From Halobellus sp. MBLA0158 (GTDB lineage: Archaea > Halobacteriota > Halobacteria > Halobacteriales > Haloferacaceae): a DNA stretch of 64,000 nt. Positions 24,180-32,515 of the stretch are shown in pieces (within the stretch, counting starts at the first letter, position 1; every line of letters starts with the position of its first letter). The stretch spans positions 124,001 to 188,000 of the forward strand of contig NZ_JBGNYA010000001.1 of NCBI RefSeq assembly GCF_041477585.1, read 5' to 3'. The translations under genes and the position numbers were made by a program. The notes below the pieces were generated by a model. The model worked only from the letters and a program-made list of their open reading frames with translations, ran no database searches and had not been told where the DNA came from.

Positions 24180-25049
24180 ATGCCCACCATCGACGAGAAG
24201 CGCGTGTACACGGACAACGCGGGGACCGAGACCGTCTACCTCGCGACGGGCCTGGGCGTCGTCGCCGTCGCCGTCTCCGACGACCTGATCGGGGAGTTCG
24301 GGATCGCCCATCGGTGTGCGGCGCGCGACGTCGCGACCGCGGGTTCGCTCGTCGCGGTCGCGACAGACGAGGCCGTCTTCCTCGCCGACCGGAGCGAGAG
24401 CGACGCCGGGGACGCCGAGGGCGGCTCCACCGTCGTCGCCGCCGAGGGGCTCTCCTTCGCCGAGACCGGTTTCGGTCCGGCGACGGCGGTCGGCTTCGAC
24501 GACGGCTCGCTCGTCGCCGGCGACGGGGCCGGGCGGGTCGCGCGGCTGACGGACCCAACCCCCGACACCGCGGCCGAGGACGGGTGGACCGACCTCGGGA
24601 CGGCGGGCTCGGTGCGCGCCATCGACGGCGGCCTCGTCGCCGCCGCCGACGGCGTCTACCGGCTCGGGTCGTCGTCGCTCACCCATACCGGCCTCGACGA
24701 CGCGCGCGACGTCGACGCCGAGCCGCTCGTCGCGACGGGAGCGGGGCTCTACAAGCTCGGCAACGGCTGGATGGATGTCCTCGACGGGGCGGTCGACGCC
24801 GTCGACGCGGCGGGCGAGCGCGCGCAGGCCGTCCGGGATGGCGAGCTCTACGTCCGGACCGCCGCGGGCGCGACCCAGGAGTGGCGCGCCGAGGAGCTCC
24901 CGGTCGACGAGCCGGTCGCGGCCGTGGCCCACGGCATCGACGCCTCCTACGCCGTCACCGAGCACGGGACGTTCGCGGTGCGACTGCCGGACGGCGAGTG
25001 GCGCTACCGCGGCGTGGGCGTCCGCGACGTCGTGGCCGCCGCGGTGTAG
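24180..25049 (+). CDS. HVO_0234-type beta-propeller protein
   Basis: A 289-residue protein built of repeating short strand units such as VYLATGLGVVAVAVSDDLIG, GSLVAVATDEAVFLADR, GSLVAGDGAGRVARL, GGLVAAADGVYRLGSSSL and PLVATGAGLYKLGNGWMDVL, i.e. a beta-propeller with no catalytic motif. The family is haloarchaeal and of unknown function. The ATG at 24180 follows tttttacc at -27. prs begins 75 bp downstream with its own TATA-like box. Confidence 0.82.
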   Translation: MPTIDEKRVYTDNAGTETVYLATGLGVVAVAVSDDLIGEFGIAHRCAARDVATAGSLVAVATDEAVFLADRSESDAGDAEGGSTVVAAEGLSFAETGFGPATAVGFDDGSLVAGDGAGRVARLTDPTPDTAAEDGWTDLGTAGSVRAIDGGLVAAADGVYRLGSSSLTHTGLDDARDVDAEPLVATGAGLYKLGNGWMDVLDGAVDAVDAAGERAQAVRDGELYVRTAAGATQEWRAEELPVDEPVAAVAHGIDASYAVTEHGTFAVRLPDGEWRYRGVGVRDVVAAAV

Positions 25050-25123
25050 CACAGATCGCCACCGCGACGACCGCGCCGAACCGGACGGAAAGGGGTTTTA
25101 CCGCGCGTCGTGAGACATCGGAT

Positions 25124-25990
25124 ATGATCGTACCCGGCGGATCCTCGCAGGCCCTCGCGGCGGCGCTCTCGGCGGAGCTGGGCGAGCCGCTCGCGGCCGT
25201 GACCTACGACCGCTTCCCCGACGGCGAGACGTACGCCGCCGTGCCCGAGTTCGATGCCGAGCGCGCGGTGGTGGTCGCGACGACCGACTCGAACGACGCG
25301 TGGGTCGAACTGCTCCAGCTCCAGGACGCCGTCCGCGAGGCCGGCGCGAGCGAGGTCGTGACCGTGCTCCCGTATATGGGCTACGCGCGGCAGGACCGCG
25401 CGTTCGAGGACGGCGGTCCCGTCTCGGCGCGGGCGATGGCGCGGGCGGTCTCGACGGGCACCGACCGCGTCGTGCTCGTGAATCCGCACGAGACCTCGAT
25501 TTCGGACTTCTTCGACGTCCACGTCACCGTCTGCGACGCCGCCGGGCGCCTGGCCGAACCCCTCCCCGGGGATCTGACCGACCCGCTCTTCCTCGCGCCC
25601 GACGCCGGCGCAATCGACCTCGCGGAGTCGGCGTGTGCGGCCTACGGGCGCGGCGAGACCGACTACTTCGAGAAGACGCGCCACTCCGGGACCGACGTCG
25701 AGATCACTCCGAGCGACGCCGACGCCCGAGGGCGGGACGTCGTGATCGTCGACGACATCGTCGCGACCGGGTCGACGATGAGCGAGGCCATCGCGCACCT
25801 GAACGACGGCGGATCCGAGCGGGTCTTCGCGACCTGCGTCCACCCGCTCTTGGCCCGGAGCGCCCGCACGAAACTGGAGCGCGCCGGCGTCGAGCGGATC
25901 GTCGGCACCGACACGATCGAGCGGGACGTCAGTGCCGTCTCGGTCGCGCCGGTCGTCGCCAGCGCGGTCGACGCCGTCGAAGTCGCCTAA
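25124..25990 (+). CDS. prs: ribose-phosphate diphosphokinase (PRPP synthetase)
   Basis: Transfers pyrophosphate from ATP to ribose-5-phosphate, giving PRPP for nucleotide, His and Trp synthesis. The 288-residue protein has RFPDGETYAAVPE, VVTVLPYMGYARQDRAFEDG (flexible loop and catalytic region) and the PRPP-binding loop DVVIVDDIVATGSTMSEAIA. The short length is typical of archaeal class enzymes that lack the ADP regulatory features of bacterial Prs. gttttacc lies 26 nt before the ATG. The UDG gene starts 6 bp downstream, so they are co-transcribed. rpiA, which supplies ribose-5-phosphate, is also in this window. Confidence 0.96.
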   Translation: MIVPGGSSQALAAALSAELGEPLAAVTYDRFPDGETYAAVPEFDAERAVVVATTDSNDAWVELLQLQDAVREAGASEVVTVLPYMGYARQDRAFEDGGPVSARAMARAVSTGTDRVVLVNPHETSISDFFDVHVTVCDAAGRLAEPLPGDLTDPLFLAPDAGAIDLAESACAAYGRGETDYFEKTRHSGTDVEITPSDADARGRDVVIVDDIVATGSTMSEAIAHLNDGGSERVFATCVHPLLARSARTKLERAGVERIVGTDTIERDVSAVSVAPVVASAVDAVEVA

Positions 25991-25996
25991 GGATCG

Positions 25997-26665
25997 ATGA
26001 CCGACGACGGGAACGGGACCAAAAGCGGTGATCCGGACCCGCTGTTTCCCGAGGACCGACACGTCCTCGAAGCCGACTGCGCGCGCTGTCCCGACCTGGT
26101 GGCGTGCCGCGAGCAAATCTCGTGGGGCACCGGCGACCGCGACGCCGCGGTGCTGGCGGTCGGCGAGGCGCCGGGCGCGGGCGCTCCCGACGCCGAGACC
26201 TGGCGCGGCGGCAACTGGACCGGTCGGGCGTACACGACCCGCCACTCGGGGCGCCGCATTCGGAAACTGCTCACGGACGCCGGCCACCCCGACGCGTACG
26301 TCACGAACGCCGTCAAGTGCTTCCCGTGCGACGGCGCGGGGTCGAACCGCGAGCCCACCGCCGACGAGCGGGCGAACTGCCGGGCTCACCTCGAACGCGA
26401 ACTCGACACCGTCGATCCGGCTGTCGTCGTCGCGACCGGAAAGCACGCGACGACGAGCGTGCTGGCGCTCGACGGCCGCGAATTAGATGGGTTTATCGAC
26501 TCGATCCTGGAGCCGATCGATCTCGAATCGGCGGACGCGACGCTGCTGCCGATCCTACATCCCTCGTACCAAGACGTCTGGCGCGCCCGCCTCGGCTACG
26601 ACGACGGCGAGTATCGGGACGCGGTCTGCGAGGCGATCCGGAACGCGGTCGGCGAACGGGCGTGA
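25997..26665 (+). CDS. uracil-DNA glycosylase family protein (family 4-like)
   Basis: A 222-residue glycosylase-fold protein. Motif 1 is AVLAVGEAPGAG, and the C-terminal motif is LLPILHPSYQD. Iron-sulphur cysteines of the family 4 type are visible: CARCPDLVAC near residues 28-37, then KCFPCDG and ERANCRAHL. It would remove uracil from DNA at the start of base-excision repair. The loop after motif 1 (PDAETWRGGNWTGRAYTTRH) differs from the usual E-x-x-x-G-x-P-F, so substrate preference may differ. It is coupled to prs. Confidence 0.9.
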   Translation: MTDDGNGTKSGDPDPLFPEDRHVLEADCARCPDLVACREQISWGTGDRDAAVLAVGEAPGAGAPDAETWRGGNWTGRAYTTRHSGRRIRKLLTDAGHPDAYVTNAVKCFPCDGAGSNREPTADERANCRAHLERELDTVDPAVVVATGKHATTSVLALDGRELDGFIDSILEPIDLESADATLLPILHPSYQDVWRARLGYDDGEYRDAVCEAIRNAVGERA

Positions 26666-26676
26666 GTCGCGGCGAC

Positions 26677-26698
26677 GAGGGATCCGAGGGCATCCCTC
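26677..26698 (+). terminator. hairpin downstream of the UDG gene
   Basis: A perfect 7-bp stem GAGGGAT (26677-26683)/ATCCCTC (26692-26698) with an 8-nt loop lies 12 nt after the UDG stop codon, before the promoter of the HIT gene. There is no T-tract, so termination is inferred from position. Confidence 0.35.
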
Positions 26699-26792
26699 CG
26701 AGGCGGTCACGGTCTCGGAGTTCGAACCGGACGCGGACCTGCGCCCGAACACAGACCGAACTTACTTCGGCGATCCGTACGACCGAACGCGT

Positions 26793-27221
26793 ATGAGCGA
26801 CGATCCGACCATCTTCGAGCAGATCATCGACGGCGACATCCCCGGGCGCATCGTCTACGAGACCGAGACGGTCGCGGCCTTCCTCGACGCCAACCCCCTC
26901 GCGCCCGGCCACACCCTCGTCGTCCCGAAAGAGCCCTACGAGCGCCTCGACGAGCTGCCCGACGACGTCGCCGCGGACGTCTGGGCCGCCGTTCAGGAGC
27001 TGACGCCGCGGATCGAAGACGCCGTCGACGCCGACGCGACGACCGTCGGGGTCAACAACGGCCCGGCGGCGGGCCAGGAGGTCCCGCACGTCCACGTCCA
27101 CGTCGTGCCGCGGTTCGAGGGCGACGGCGGCGGGCCGATCCACGCCGTCGCCGGGTCGCGGCCGAACCTCTCCGACGCGGAGATGGACGAGATCGCGGCG
27201 GACATCGAAGCGAGCGACTGA
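26793..27221 (+). CDS. HIT-family nucleotide hydrolase
   Basis: A 142-residue histidine-triad protein. The N-terminal IFEQIIDGDIPGRIVYET and LDANPLAPGHTLVVPKEPY are typical, and the catalytic triad is in VPHVHVHVVPRFEGDGGG. HIT proteins hydrolyse nucleotide phosphoramidates or dinucleoside polyphosphates. The ATG at 26793 is 27-33 nt after a cttactt box. Confidence 0.95.
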   Translation: MSDDPTIFEQIIDGDIPGRIVYETETVAAFLDANPLAPGHTLVVPKEPYERLDELPDDVAADVWAAVQELTPRIEDAVDADATTVGVNNGPAAGQEVPHVHVHVVPRFEGDGGGPIHAVAGSRPNLSDAEMDEIAADIEASD

Positions 27222-27266
27222 GCGGCCGACGCCGACCCCTTCTCGCGGCCGCGGCCGACCGGATCA

Positions 27267-27273
27267 CTTAAAT
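27267..27273 (+). promoter_or_regulatory. TATA box of the ParA-like gene
   Basis: cttaaat at 27267-27273 is centred 27 nt before ATG 27297, the spacing expected for a leaderless transcript, and fixes the start of the downstream gene. Confidence 0.6.
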
Positions 27274-27296
27274 CCGAGTGCGCGGCCAGGTGCGGT

Positions 27297-28055
27297 ATGT
27301 CAGACACAGACCGCGGGACGGCGTCCGTCGTCGCGTTCGCGGGTGCGACGGGCGGCGCGGGCACGACGCGGACGGTCGTCGAAGTCGCCGCCGCGCTCGC
27401 GGCCGACGGGCGCGAAGTGTGCGTCGTCGACGCCGCCTACGCGACCCAGGGCCTCGGCGAGTACCTCGACGGACGGCTCGCGCCCGACGTGACCGCGCTC
27501 GTGACCGACGAGCGCGACGCCGACCTCGGCGCCGGACTGGTCGAGATGGACCTCGGCGTCTCCGGGCGGGTGGCTGCCGCGCCGGCGAACGCGCCCTTCG
27601 AGCGGCTCGCCCGGGCGAAGACTGTCGAGGCCGCCGAGGCCCTCGAAGCGCGGATCGAGACGGCGGCCGCGCGGTTCGATCACGTCCTCCTCGACGTCCC
27701 GCCGATCGCGGCGAACCAGGCCGTCGCCGCGGTGAACGCCGCGGACCGGATCGCCGTCGTCGCGCCGGGGTCCGACAGAGGGACGGAAGCCGTCCAGCGG
27801 ACGCACGAGCGCCTCGCCGACGTCGGAGCCGAGGCGTCGCTCGTGGTCGCGGTCCGCGGCGACGGGGTCGGTGACCTGTCGATCCCGGCGACGAAAGCGA
27901 CTGACGCCGCGGCGGCCCCCGCGTGTCTCGGCGCGACCGGCGCGTTCGCGACCGCGATCGAGCGGGTCGCCGCCGCGGCGGTCGGCGAGGAGATCGTCGT
28001 GCCCGAAGCGGACAGCGGCTTCCTGGGAACGGTCGGGGAGTACGTGGGCCGATAA
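27297..28055 (+). CDS. ParA/MinD-like protein with degenerate P-loop
   Basis: A 252-residue deviant-Walker (SIMIBI) fold protein: VVAFAGATGGAGTTRTVVEV, EVCVVDAAYATQGLGEYLDG, HVLLDVPPIAANQAVAAVNA and ADRIAVVAPGSDRGTEAVQR match the MinD/ParA strand order. In the P-loop, the signature lysine of KGG and the lysine of GKT are both replaced (ATGGAGTTRT, residues 17-26), so normal ATP hydrolysis is unlikely. It lies one gene away from a canonical MinD-like protein (29698-30363), from which it is separated by tfb and a hypothetical gene, and might be a regulatory pseudo-ATPase partner; that is inference. Confidence 0.8.
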   Translation: MSDTDRGTASVVAFAGATGGAGTTRTVVEVAAALAADGREVCVVDAAYATQGLGEYLDGRLAPDVTALVTDERDADLGAGLVEMDLGVSGRVAAAPANAPFERLARAKTVEAAEALEARIETAAARFDHVLLDVPPIAANQAVAAVNAADRIAVVAPGSDRGTEAVQRTHERLADVGAEASLVVAVRGDGVGDLSIPATKATDAAAAPACLGATGAFATAIERVAAAAVGEEIVVPEADSGFLGTVGEYVGR

Positions 28056-28085
28056 GAGAGCAGTCGCAGAATCGAATCCGGGCAG

Positions 28086-28607
28086 CTACCGGAGGTCGCC
28101 GCCGGCGCTCATCGTCTCCGCCAGGGCGTCGCGCTTCGAGACGAGGGCGTCGCCGGCGATCGGCGCCGACGCGTCCCGGCGGACCGCCTCGGCGAGTTCG
28201 GGGATCGGTTCGTGGGTCTCAACGTACGCCGCGAGCGCGAACTCCGCCTCGCTGGCGCCGGTGAGTTCCAGCGCGTCCGCCCGCGCGATGCGGCCGTCGA
28301 GCCAGTCGCGGAGCACGCGGCGGGCCGTCGGAGCGAGCGGCGTCACGCCCTCGAAGCCGCAGCGGTGGAGGAGCTTCGCGGCCGTGACCTCCGCGACCGC
28401 GGCCGCCCCGGCCGCGTCGCCGACGCTGCCGCCCGACTCGTAGCCGTCGAGAACCTCCCCCGCCGCGACGGCCGAGCACGGCAGCTCGTCCTCGTACGCG
28501 CGGAGGCGGGCGTCGCGGTCGACGCCCGTGTCGTCGACGGTCGCCACGCCGCGGTCGACCTGCGCCGTCGTCAGTTCCAGTCCCGCCGCGATGTCCGACA
28601 GACTCAT
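28086..28607 (-). CDS. conserved haloarchaeal protein, function unknown
   Basis: A 173-residue, mostly alpha-helical soluble protein. The N terminus (MSLSDIAAGLELTTAQ) and a central AAVAEVTAAKLLHRCGFEGV resemble HTH-like helices, but no confident DNA-binding motif is present. There are two cysteines (LPCSAV and HRCGF) and no membrane segment. It is convergent with the ParA-like gene (30 bp) and divergent from tfb. I do not recognise a characterised relative. Confidence 0.65.
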   Translation of the reverse strand: MSLSDIAAGLELTTAQVDRGVATVDDTGVDRDARLRAYEDELPCSAVAAGEVLDGYESGGSVGDAAGAAAVAEVTAAKLLHRCGFEGVTPLAPTARRVLRDWLDGRIARADALELTGASEAEFALAAYVETHEPIPELAEAVRRDASAPIAGDALVSKRDALAETMSAGGDLR

Positions 28608-28735
28608 CGCTCGACTCTCCCGCGCGATCGCATAAGGTGTTTCGTTTTCGGTATCTTATTCGATAATTGTAACCGACCGGTCACCGGTAGGTAACACCTC
28701 GCTTTTCCGGCCCGAAACGGGCGTTTCTTCCTTCA

Positions 28736-28744
28736 TTTAAATAT
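28736..28744 (+). promoter_or_regulatory. TATA box of tfb
   Basis: tttaaatat at 28736-28744 is centred 28-31 nt before GTG 28768/ATG 28771, a strong promoter giving a leaderless or near-leaderless tfb transcript. Confidence 0.65.
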
Positions 28745-28770
28745 GGCTTCGAGCCCAATTTTCAGATGTG

Positions 28771-29658
28771 ATGAGTGAAGCACCCGCCGCCGACGCCGCC
28801 GCGCCCACGAACGCCTGCCCCGAATGCGGGGGTCACCCCGAGACGGCCCGCGGCGAGACCCTCTGTGGTGACTGCGGGCTCGTGCTCTCGGAGTACCGGA
28901 TCGACCACGGCCCCGACTGGCGCTCGTTCGACGACAGCGACACCGACCCGAAGCGGACGGGCGCGCCGCTGACGCGGTCGCGCCACGACCGCGGGCTGTC
29001 GACCGAGATCGGCCGCTCGACGCGCGTGAAGGGCCGGAAGCGGCGCCGACTCGCCCGGATGCGTCGCCAACACAACCGCGCGCGCATCGCCTCGAAGCGG
29101 GAGCGCAATCAGGTGTACGCGTTCACCGAGATCCGGCGGCTCACGGGCGCCCTGTCGCTTCCCGAGCGCATCCGCGACCACGCCTGCTCGCTGTTCCGCT
29201 CCGCGCAGTCCGAGGACCTCCTCCGCGGCCGCTCGCTCGAGGGGTTCGCCGCGGCCGCCGTCTACGCCGCCTGCCGGATCGCGCGCGTCTCGCGGACGGT
29301 CGACGAGGTCGCCGACGCCGCGAAGGCGACGAAGGGAGAGCAGACGACCGCCTACGACGCGATCAACCGCGAACTCGGCCTCCCCGTCGGCCCGATCGAC
29401 CCCGCGGAGTACCTGCCCCGGTTCGCCTCGGAGCTGGACCTCGTCGGCGAGGTCGAACGGCGCGCCCGGGAGTACGTCGACGAGGCCGCAGAGCGGGGTC
29501 TCTCTGTCGGTCGGAACCCCAGCGGCGTCGCCGCGGCCTGCCTCTACACCGCCGGTCGCGACCTCGGCGTCGGGGTGACGCAGCGCGACGCCGCCGACGT
29601 GGCGGGCGTGACCCCGGTGACGCTCCGCTCGACGTACCAGCAGCTCCGCGAGGAGTGA
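28771..29658 (+). CDS. tfb: transcription initiation factor IIB (TFB)
   Basis: TFB joins TBP at the promoter and recruits RNA polymerase. The 295-residue protein has the N-terminal zinc ribbon CPECGGHPETARGETLCGDC, the B-reader region GAPLTRSRHDRGLSTEIG, and two cyclin-like repeats (ALSLPERIRDHACSLFRSAQ; ERRAREYVDEAAERGLSVGR), with GVTPVTLRSTYQQL at the end. Haloarchaea usually have several TFBs; this one looks complete. A GTG three bases upstream (28768) could also be used. Confidence 0.96.
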   Translation: MSEAPAADAAAPTNACPECGGHPETARGETLCGDCGLVLSEYRIDHGPDWRSFDDSDTDPKRTGAPLTRSRHDRGLSTEIGRSTRVKGRKRRRLARMRRQHNRARIASKRERNQVYAFTEIRRLTGALSLPERIRDHACSLFRSAQSEDLLRGRSLEGFAAAAVYAACRIARVSRTVDEVADAAKATKGEQTTAYDAINRELGLPVGPIDPAEYLPRFASELDLVGEVERRAREYVDEAAERGLSVGRNPSGVAAACLYTAGRDLGVGVTQRDAADVAGVTPVTLRSTYQQLREE

Positions 29659-29697
29659 GCGCGGCGGCGAGTCGAAAGCGACGTCGAAAACGAGTTC

Positions 29698-30363
29698 TCA
29701 GACGCGTTTCGTCCGCCGAACAGCGTCGGCGACGGTCGTGACCGCGCGGGCGGCCCGCGTCGACGGCGCCGACCGGACCACCGGCCGGAACGACTCGACG
29801 GTCTGGCCCACGCGCGGATCGGCGGGGACCGTCACGGCCGGCGCGCCGAGGACGTCCCTGAAGGCCGCCTCGGGCGGGTCGTCGACGGCGCGGTTGATCA
29901 CGACCGCGACGAGCCCGGCGCCGAGTTCGCGGGCGAGTTCACGGGAGCGCACGGCGTCGGCGAGCGCGTAGGCGTCGGGCGAGGCGACGACGACGCAGGC
30001 GTCCGCGACCGCGAGCGGCACGCCGGCGTCGGCTTTCATCCCCGCGGGACAGTCGACGACGACGTCGCCGTAGGCGGCCTCGACTGCCCGGAGCGCGCTC
30101 TCTAATTTGGTCACGTCGGCTGCGCGGGCGCCCGCGAGCGAGCGGCCGCACGGGAGGAGCCGCACGGGGCCCGTCTCGCGGACCGCCTCGATCGGATCCG
30201 CGCGCCCGGCGAGCACGTCGTGGAGGTCCGGGCCCGGCCCGGTCGGCAGGTCCGCCATCCCGAGGTCGGCGTCGACGACCGTGGCGTCGAGGGCGGCCCC
30301 GAGTTCGACCGCGAGCGTGGACTTGCCGACGCCGCCCTTTCCGCCCGTGACGGCGAGGATCAC
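29698..30363 (-). CDS. minD: MinD-like P-loop ATPase
   Basis: A 221-residue canonical deviant-Walker ATPase: ILAVTGGKGGVGKSTLAVEL (both lysines present), ATVVDADLGMADLPT, and GDVVVDCPAGMKADAGVPLA. It is shorter than bacterial MinD, and no amphipathic membrane-targeting helix is obvious at the C terminus (TTVADAVRRTKRV). The GTG start at 30363 overlaps the TGA of the upstream gene (GTGA), so the two are translationally coupled. By gene order it appears to correspond to one of the MinD paralogues of Haloferax; their roles are in cell-surface and motility positioning rather than division-site choice. Confidence 0.9.
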   Translation of the reverse strand: MILAVTGGKGGVGKSTLAVELGAALDATVVDADLGMADLPTGPGPDLHDVLAGRADPIEAVRETGPVRLLPCGRSLAGARAADVTKLESALRAVEAAYGDVVVDCPAGMKADAGVPLAVADACVVVASPDAYALADAVRSRELARELGAGLVAVVINRAVDDPPEAAFRDVLGAPAVTVPADPRVGQTVESFRPVVRSAPSTRAARAVTTVADAVRRTKRV

Positions 30364-31166
30364 CGGCCCGCCTCCGTCGCCAACTGAGACTCGGACAGCC
30401 CCGCCGCGCCCTCGGCCAGCGCCGTCGCGACCGGCTCGGGATTCGCGGCCGCCGCCCGCGACAGCAGGCGTTCGACGCGTTCCAGCGCCCCGCGGAGCGC
30501 CGTCGTGTCCGCTCCGAGCCTGTCGGGGACTGCCGCGACGGCGTCTGGATCTCCGCAGTCTTCGAGAACCGACGCCGCTTCCGCCGCCGACGCGTCGGTC
30601 AGCCGCTCCGCGCGCTCGACGCGCGCCTCGACGGCATCGAGCCACGCGGCGACCGAATCGGGGAGGTCCGGATCCGCGTCGTCACGCGGACCGTCGCCTG
30701 GGTGCCCTGTGAGATCGACAGACTCCACGGAGCCTGTGGGCACCGCGTCGGCGGGCGGTACCGACCGCCCGAGATCGCGGACGGCGGCAGCGACGTGGCC
30801 CGTGTCTTCTTCGTTTCCGCCGTCCGACGGGCCGAGAAGTTCGACCGCGACGGGCGCTTCGGATTCCTCGACGACGCGCGGACAGGCGTAGCCGACGCCG
30901 AGAGAGCCGTTCGCCGGGAGCGTCCCCGTGAATTCCCCGTCGTCCCACCCGTCGGCGGGGACGCCCTCGGTCCGCGGCGGCAGAACGGGACCGTCGAGTC
31001 GGTTCCGGAGACGGACGCGAAGCGGCGCATCGACGTCGCTGTGGAGTTCCACGCGGACGAGCGTCACCGCCCGGACGGCGTCGGTCGCGGCGGTGACGTC
31101 GACCGGCGGGCGCTCCGAGACGGCCGATTCGGAATCGAGCGATTCCGGCGGCGGATGGATCTGCAT
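30360..31166 (-). CDS. conserved haloarchaeal protein upstream of minD
   Basis: A 268-residue soluble acidic protein. The N-terminal ~110 residues look like a beta-sandwich (VRAVTLVRVELHSDVDAPLR, VRLRNRLDGPVLPPR, GSLGVGYACP, APVAVELLG). The C-terminal ~120 residues are helical (DSVAAWLDAVEARVERAERL, LRGALERVERLLSRAAAANP). A linker rich in D/G/P joins them. Tight coupling to minD suggests a functional link, perhaps a regulator or cargo of the ATPase. ATG 31166 lies 27 nt downstream of a strong TATA box. I recognise no known family. Confidence 0.75.
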   Translation of the reverse strand: MQIHPPPESLDSESAVSERPPVDVTAATDAVRAVTLVRVELHSDVDAPLRVRLRNRLDGPVLPPRTEGVPADGWDDGEFTGTLPANGSLGVGYACPRVVEESEAPVAVELLGPSDGGNEEDTGHVAAAVRDLGRSVPPADAVPTGSVESVDLTGHPGDGPRDDADPDLPDSVAAWLDAVEARVERAERLTDASAAEAASVLEDCGDPDAVAAVPDRLGADTTALRGALERVERLLSRAAAANPEPVATALAEGAAGLSESQLATEAGR

Positions 31167-31190
31167 ACGGCGCCTGGCCGCGGGTTCGGA

Positions 31191-31196
31191 TATAAA
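31191..31196 (-). promoter_or_regulatory. internal TATA box driving the minD gene pair
   Basis: On the minus strand the sequence reads gagTTTATAtcc, centred 27 nt upstream of ATG 31166. This is one of the best TATA boxes in the window and would let the 268-residue gene and minD be expressed independently of mcm. Confidence 0.65.
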
Positions 31197-31209
31197 CTCC
31201 CGGTCGGAT

Positions 31210-32142
31210 TCAGCAGATCACGAGCGGCGCGGCGAGGAGCGCCGCCGTCGCCCTCGCGCCCCCGAGCCACGCAACGACGTCGGGCGCGACGATCACCGGG
31301 GCTCGGACGGGCGCGAGGCGGGCCGCGGCGAGCGCGTCCGCGAGCGCTTCCGGCTCGTCGGTCGGGGTCCGATCCTCGCCGGGACCGGCGTCCATCCCTG
31401 CGAGCACCCGCCGACGGGCGGTCGCGAAGTCGTCTTCGACCGCGGCGACGCGGGCCGCTCTGACCGCGCGTTCCTCGTTTCCGATCCGGTCTTCGAGTCG
31501 GAGCCGCGCCGCGCGCCGATCCCGGACGGACCGGGCACGAGCAGCCAGAAGCGACAGGCGTTCCTCGGCGGCGATCCGCTCGGTCGCGACCTCCGAGAGC
31601 CGGCGCATCGTCTCCGACAGCGACCCCTCGGCGGCGGCGAGCGCCTCCGCCGTCGCGTCGGTCGCCTCGGCGTCGCGGAGCGCGGTGACCCGCCCGCGGA
31701 TCGTCGCGACGCGCTCCCGCAGTCGCTCGGTCTCGGTGCCGACCTCGGCGGCGCGACGGCGTGCCTCCCGGAGTTCGGCGGCGTCGACGGGCGTGGACGG
31801 CGCGTCGCGGAGGGCCCGACGAGCCGCAGTGAGAGACTCGTCGTGGTCGGTCTCGACGCCGCGGGCGGCCGCGACGGCCGCCAGCGCGGATCGGCGATCG
31901 ATCCCGGCTTCGGCCGTCAGAAGTGCGACGTGGGCGTGCGCGGGACCCGGCGCGGGCGCGTGGATCGCGGGGGAGTCGGTCGGCACCGGACCGCCGGCCC
32001 GGACGGCGTCAACGAGGGCACGACGCGGCGGCCTCTCCGGCCGAGCGCGGAGGTCGACGACCGGCCCAGAAAAGCGGGGCCCGTCCGCGAGGAGTACCTG
32101 GAACGTCTCGTCGGCGTCGCGCGGATCGCCGTCACCGCTCAC
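31210..32142 (-). CDS. conserved haloarchaeal coiled-coil protein
   Basis: A 310-residue protein. Residues ~1-110 are a mixed domain (ETFQVLLADGPRFSGPVVDL; AHAHVALLTAEAGIDRRSAL). Residues ~125-235 form a long Ala/Arg/Glu coiled coil (AELREARRRAAEVGTETERL onward). The last ~45 residues contain hydrophobic runs (APVIVAPDVVAWLGG, TAALLAAPLVIC) that may contact the membrane. GTG 32142 overlaps the previous gene's TGA. The layout recalls chromosome- or membrane-organising proteins, but no family is recognised. Confidence 0.7.
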   Translation of the reverse strand: MSGDGDPRDADETFQVLLADGPRFSGPVVDLRARPERPPRRALVDAVRAGGPVPTDSPAIHAPAPGPAHAHVALLTAEAGIDRRSALAAVAAARGVETDHDESLTAARRALRDAPSTPVDAAELREARRRAAEVGTETERLRERVATIRGRVTALRDAEATDATAEALAAAEGSLSETMRRLSEVATERIAAEERLSLLAARARSVRDRRAARLRLEDRIGNEERAVRAARVAAVEDDFATARRRVLAGMDAGPGEDRTPTDEPEALADALAAARLAPVRAPVIVAPDVVAWLGGARATAALLAAPLVIC

Positions 32143-32477
32143 AGCTCCCGCTCGCGCATCGCGTCCGACGGCGGGTGGTCGGTCCCGGCCGCGAAGCGGT
32201 CGTACGGCGTGCTCGGCGACTCCCGCCGCGCGTAGGCGACGGCGGCCTCCCGAACGCCTTCGGGCGCGTCGGCGAACTCGTTGAACGGCTCGGTCCGCTC
32301 GACCTGCACGTCGCCGGCGTGCCGCTCCCGGAGCCGACAGGCCAGGAACGCGCCGTACTCCGTCTCGCGCAGCAGCGCGGCGCGGCCGAACCGACGGACG
32401 ACGGTCTCCTCGTGGGCTCGACACGCGTTCCGCAGCGCCTCGCGCGCACGGCGCGAGTAGGTCACCACCAGCAACAC
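32139..32477 (-). CDS. small conserved haloarchaeal protein in the mcm-minD block
   Basis: A 112-residue protein starting VLLVVTYSRRAREALRN and containing ACRAHEETVVRRFGRAALLR and ETEYGAFLACRLRERHAGDV. Basic helices at the N terminus could bind nucleic acid, but no known motif is present. GTG 32477 is chosen because cttttatc (32503-32510 on the minus strand) lies ~30 nt upstream; GTG 32495 is in frame but too close to that box. The 3' end overlaps the coiled-coil gene by 4 bp. Confidence 0.7.
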   Translation of the reverse strand: MLLVVTYSRRAREALRNACRAHEETVVRRFGRAALLRETEYGAFLACRLRERHAGDVQVERTEPFNEFADAPEGVREAAVAYARRESPSTPYDRFAAGTDHPPSDAMREREL

Positions 32478-32515
32478 GACTACCTCGCGGTCCACGCGGG
32501 GTGATAAAAGTCTAC

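Noticed and set aside
26701-26745. ttcgaacc tRNA-like loop in the gap before the HIT gene
   Set aside because: No complementary stem and no tRNA-length fold around it.
27297-30363. A chromosome partitioning (ParAB-parS) locus from the two ParA/MinD-like genes
   Set aside because: No ParB-like gene and no repeated parS-like sites are present; one of the two proteins lacks P-loop lysines.
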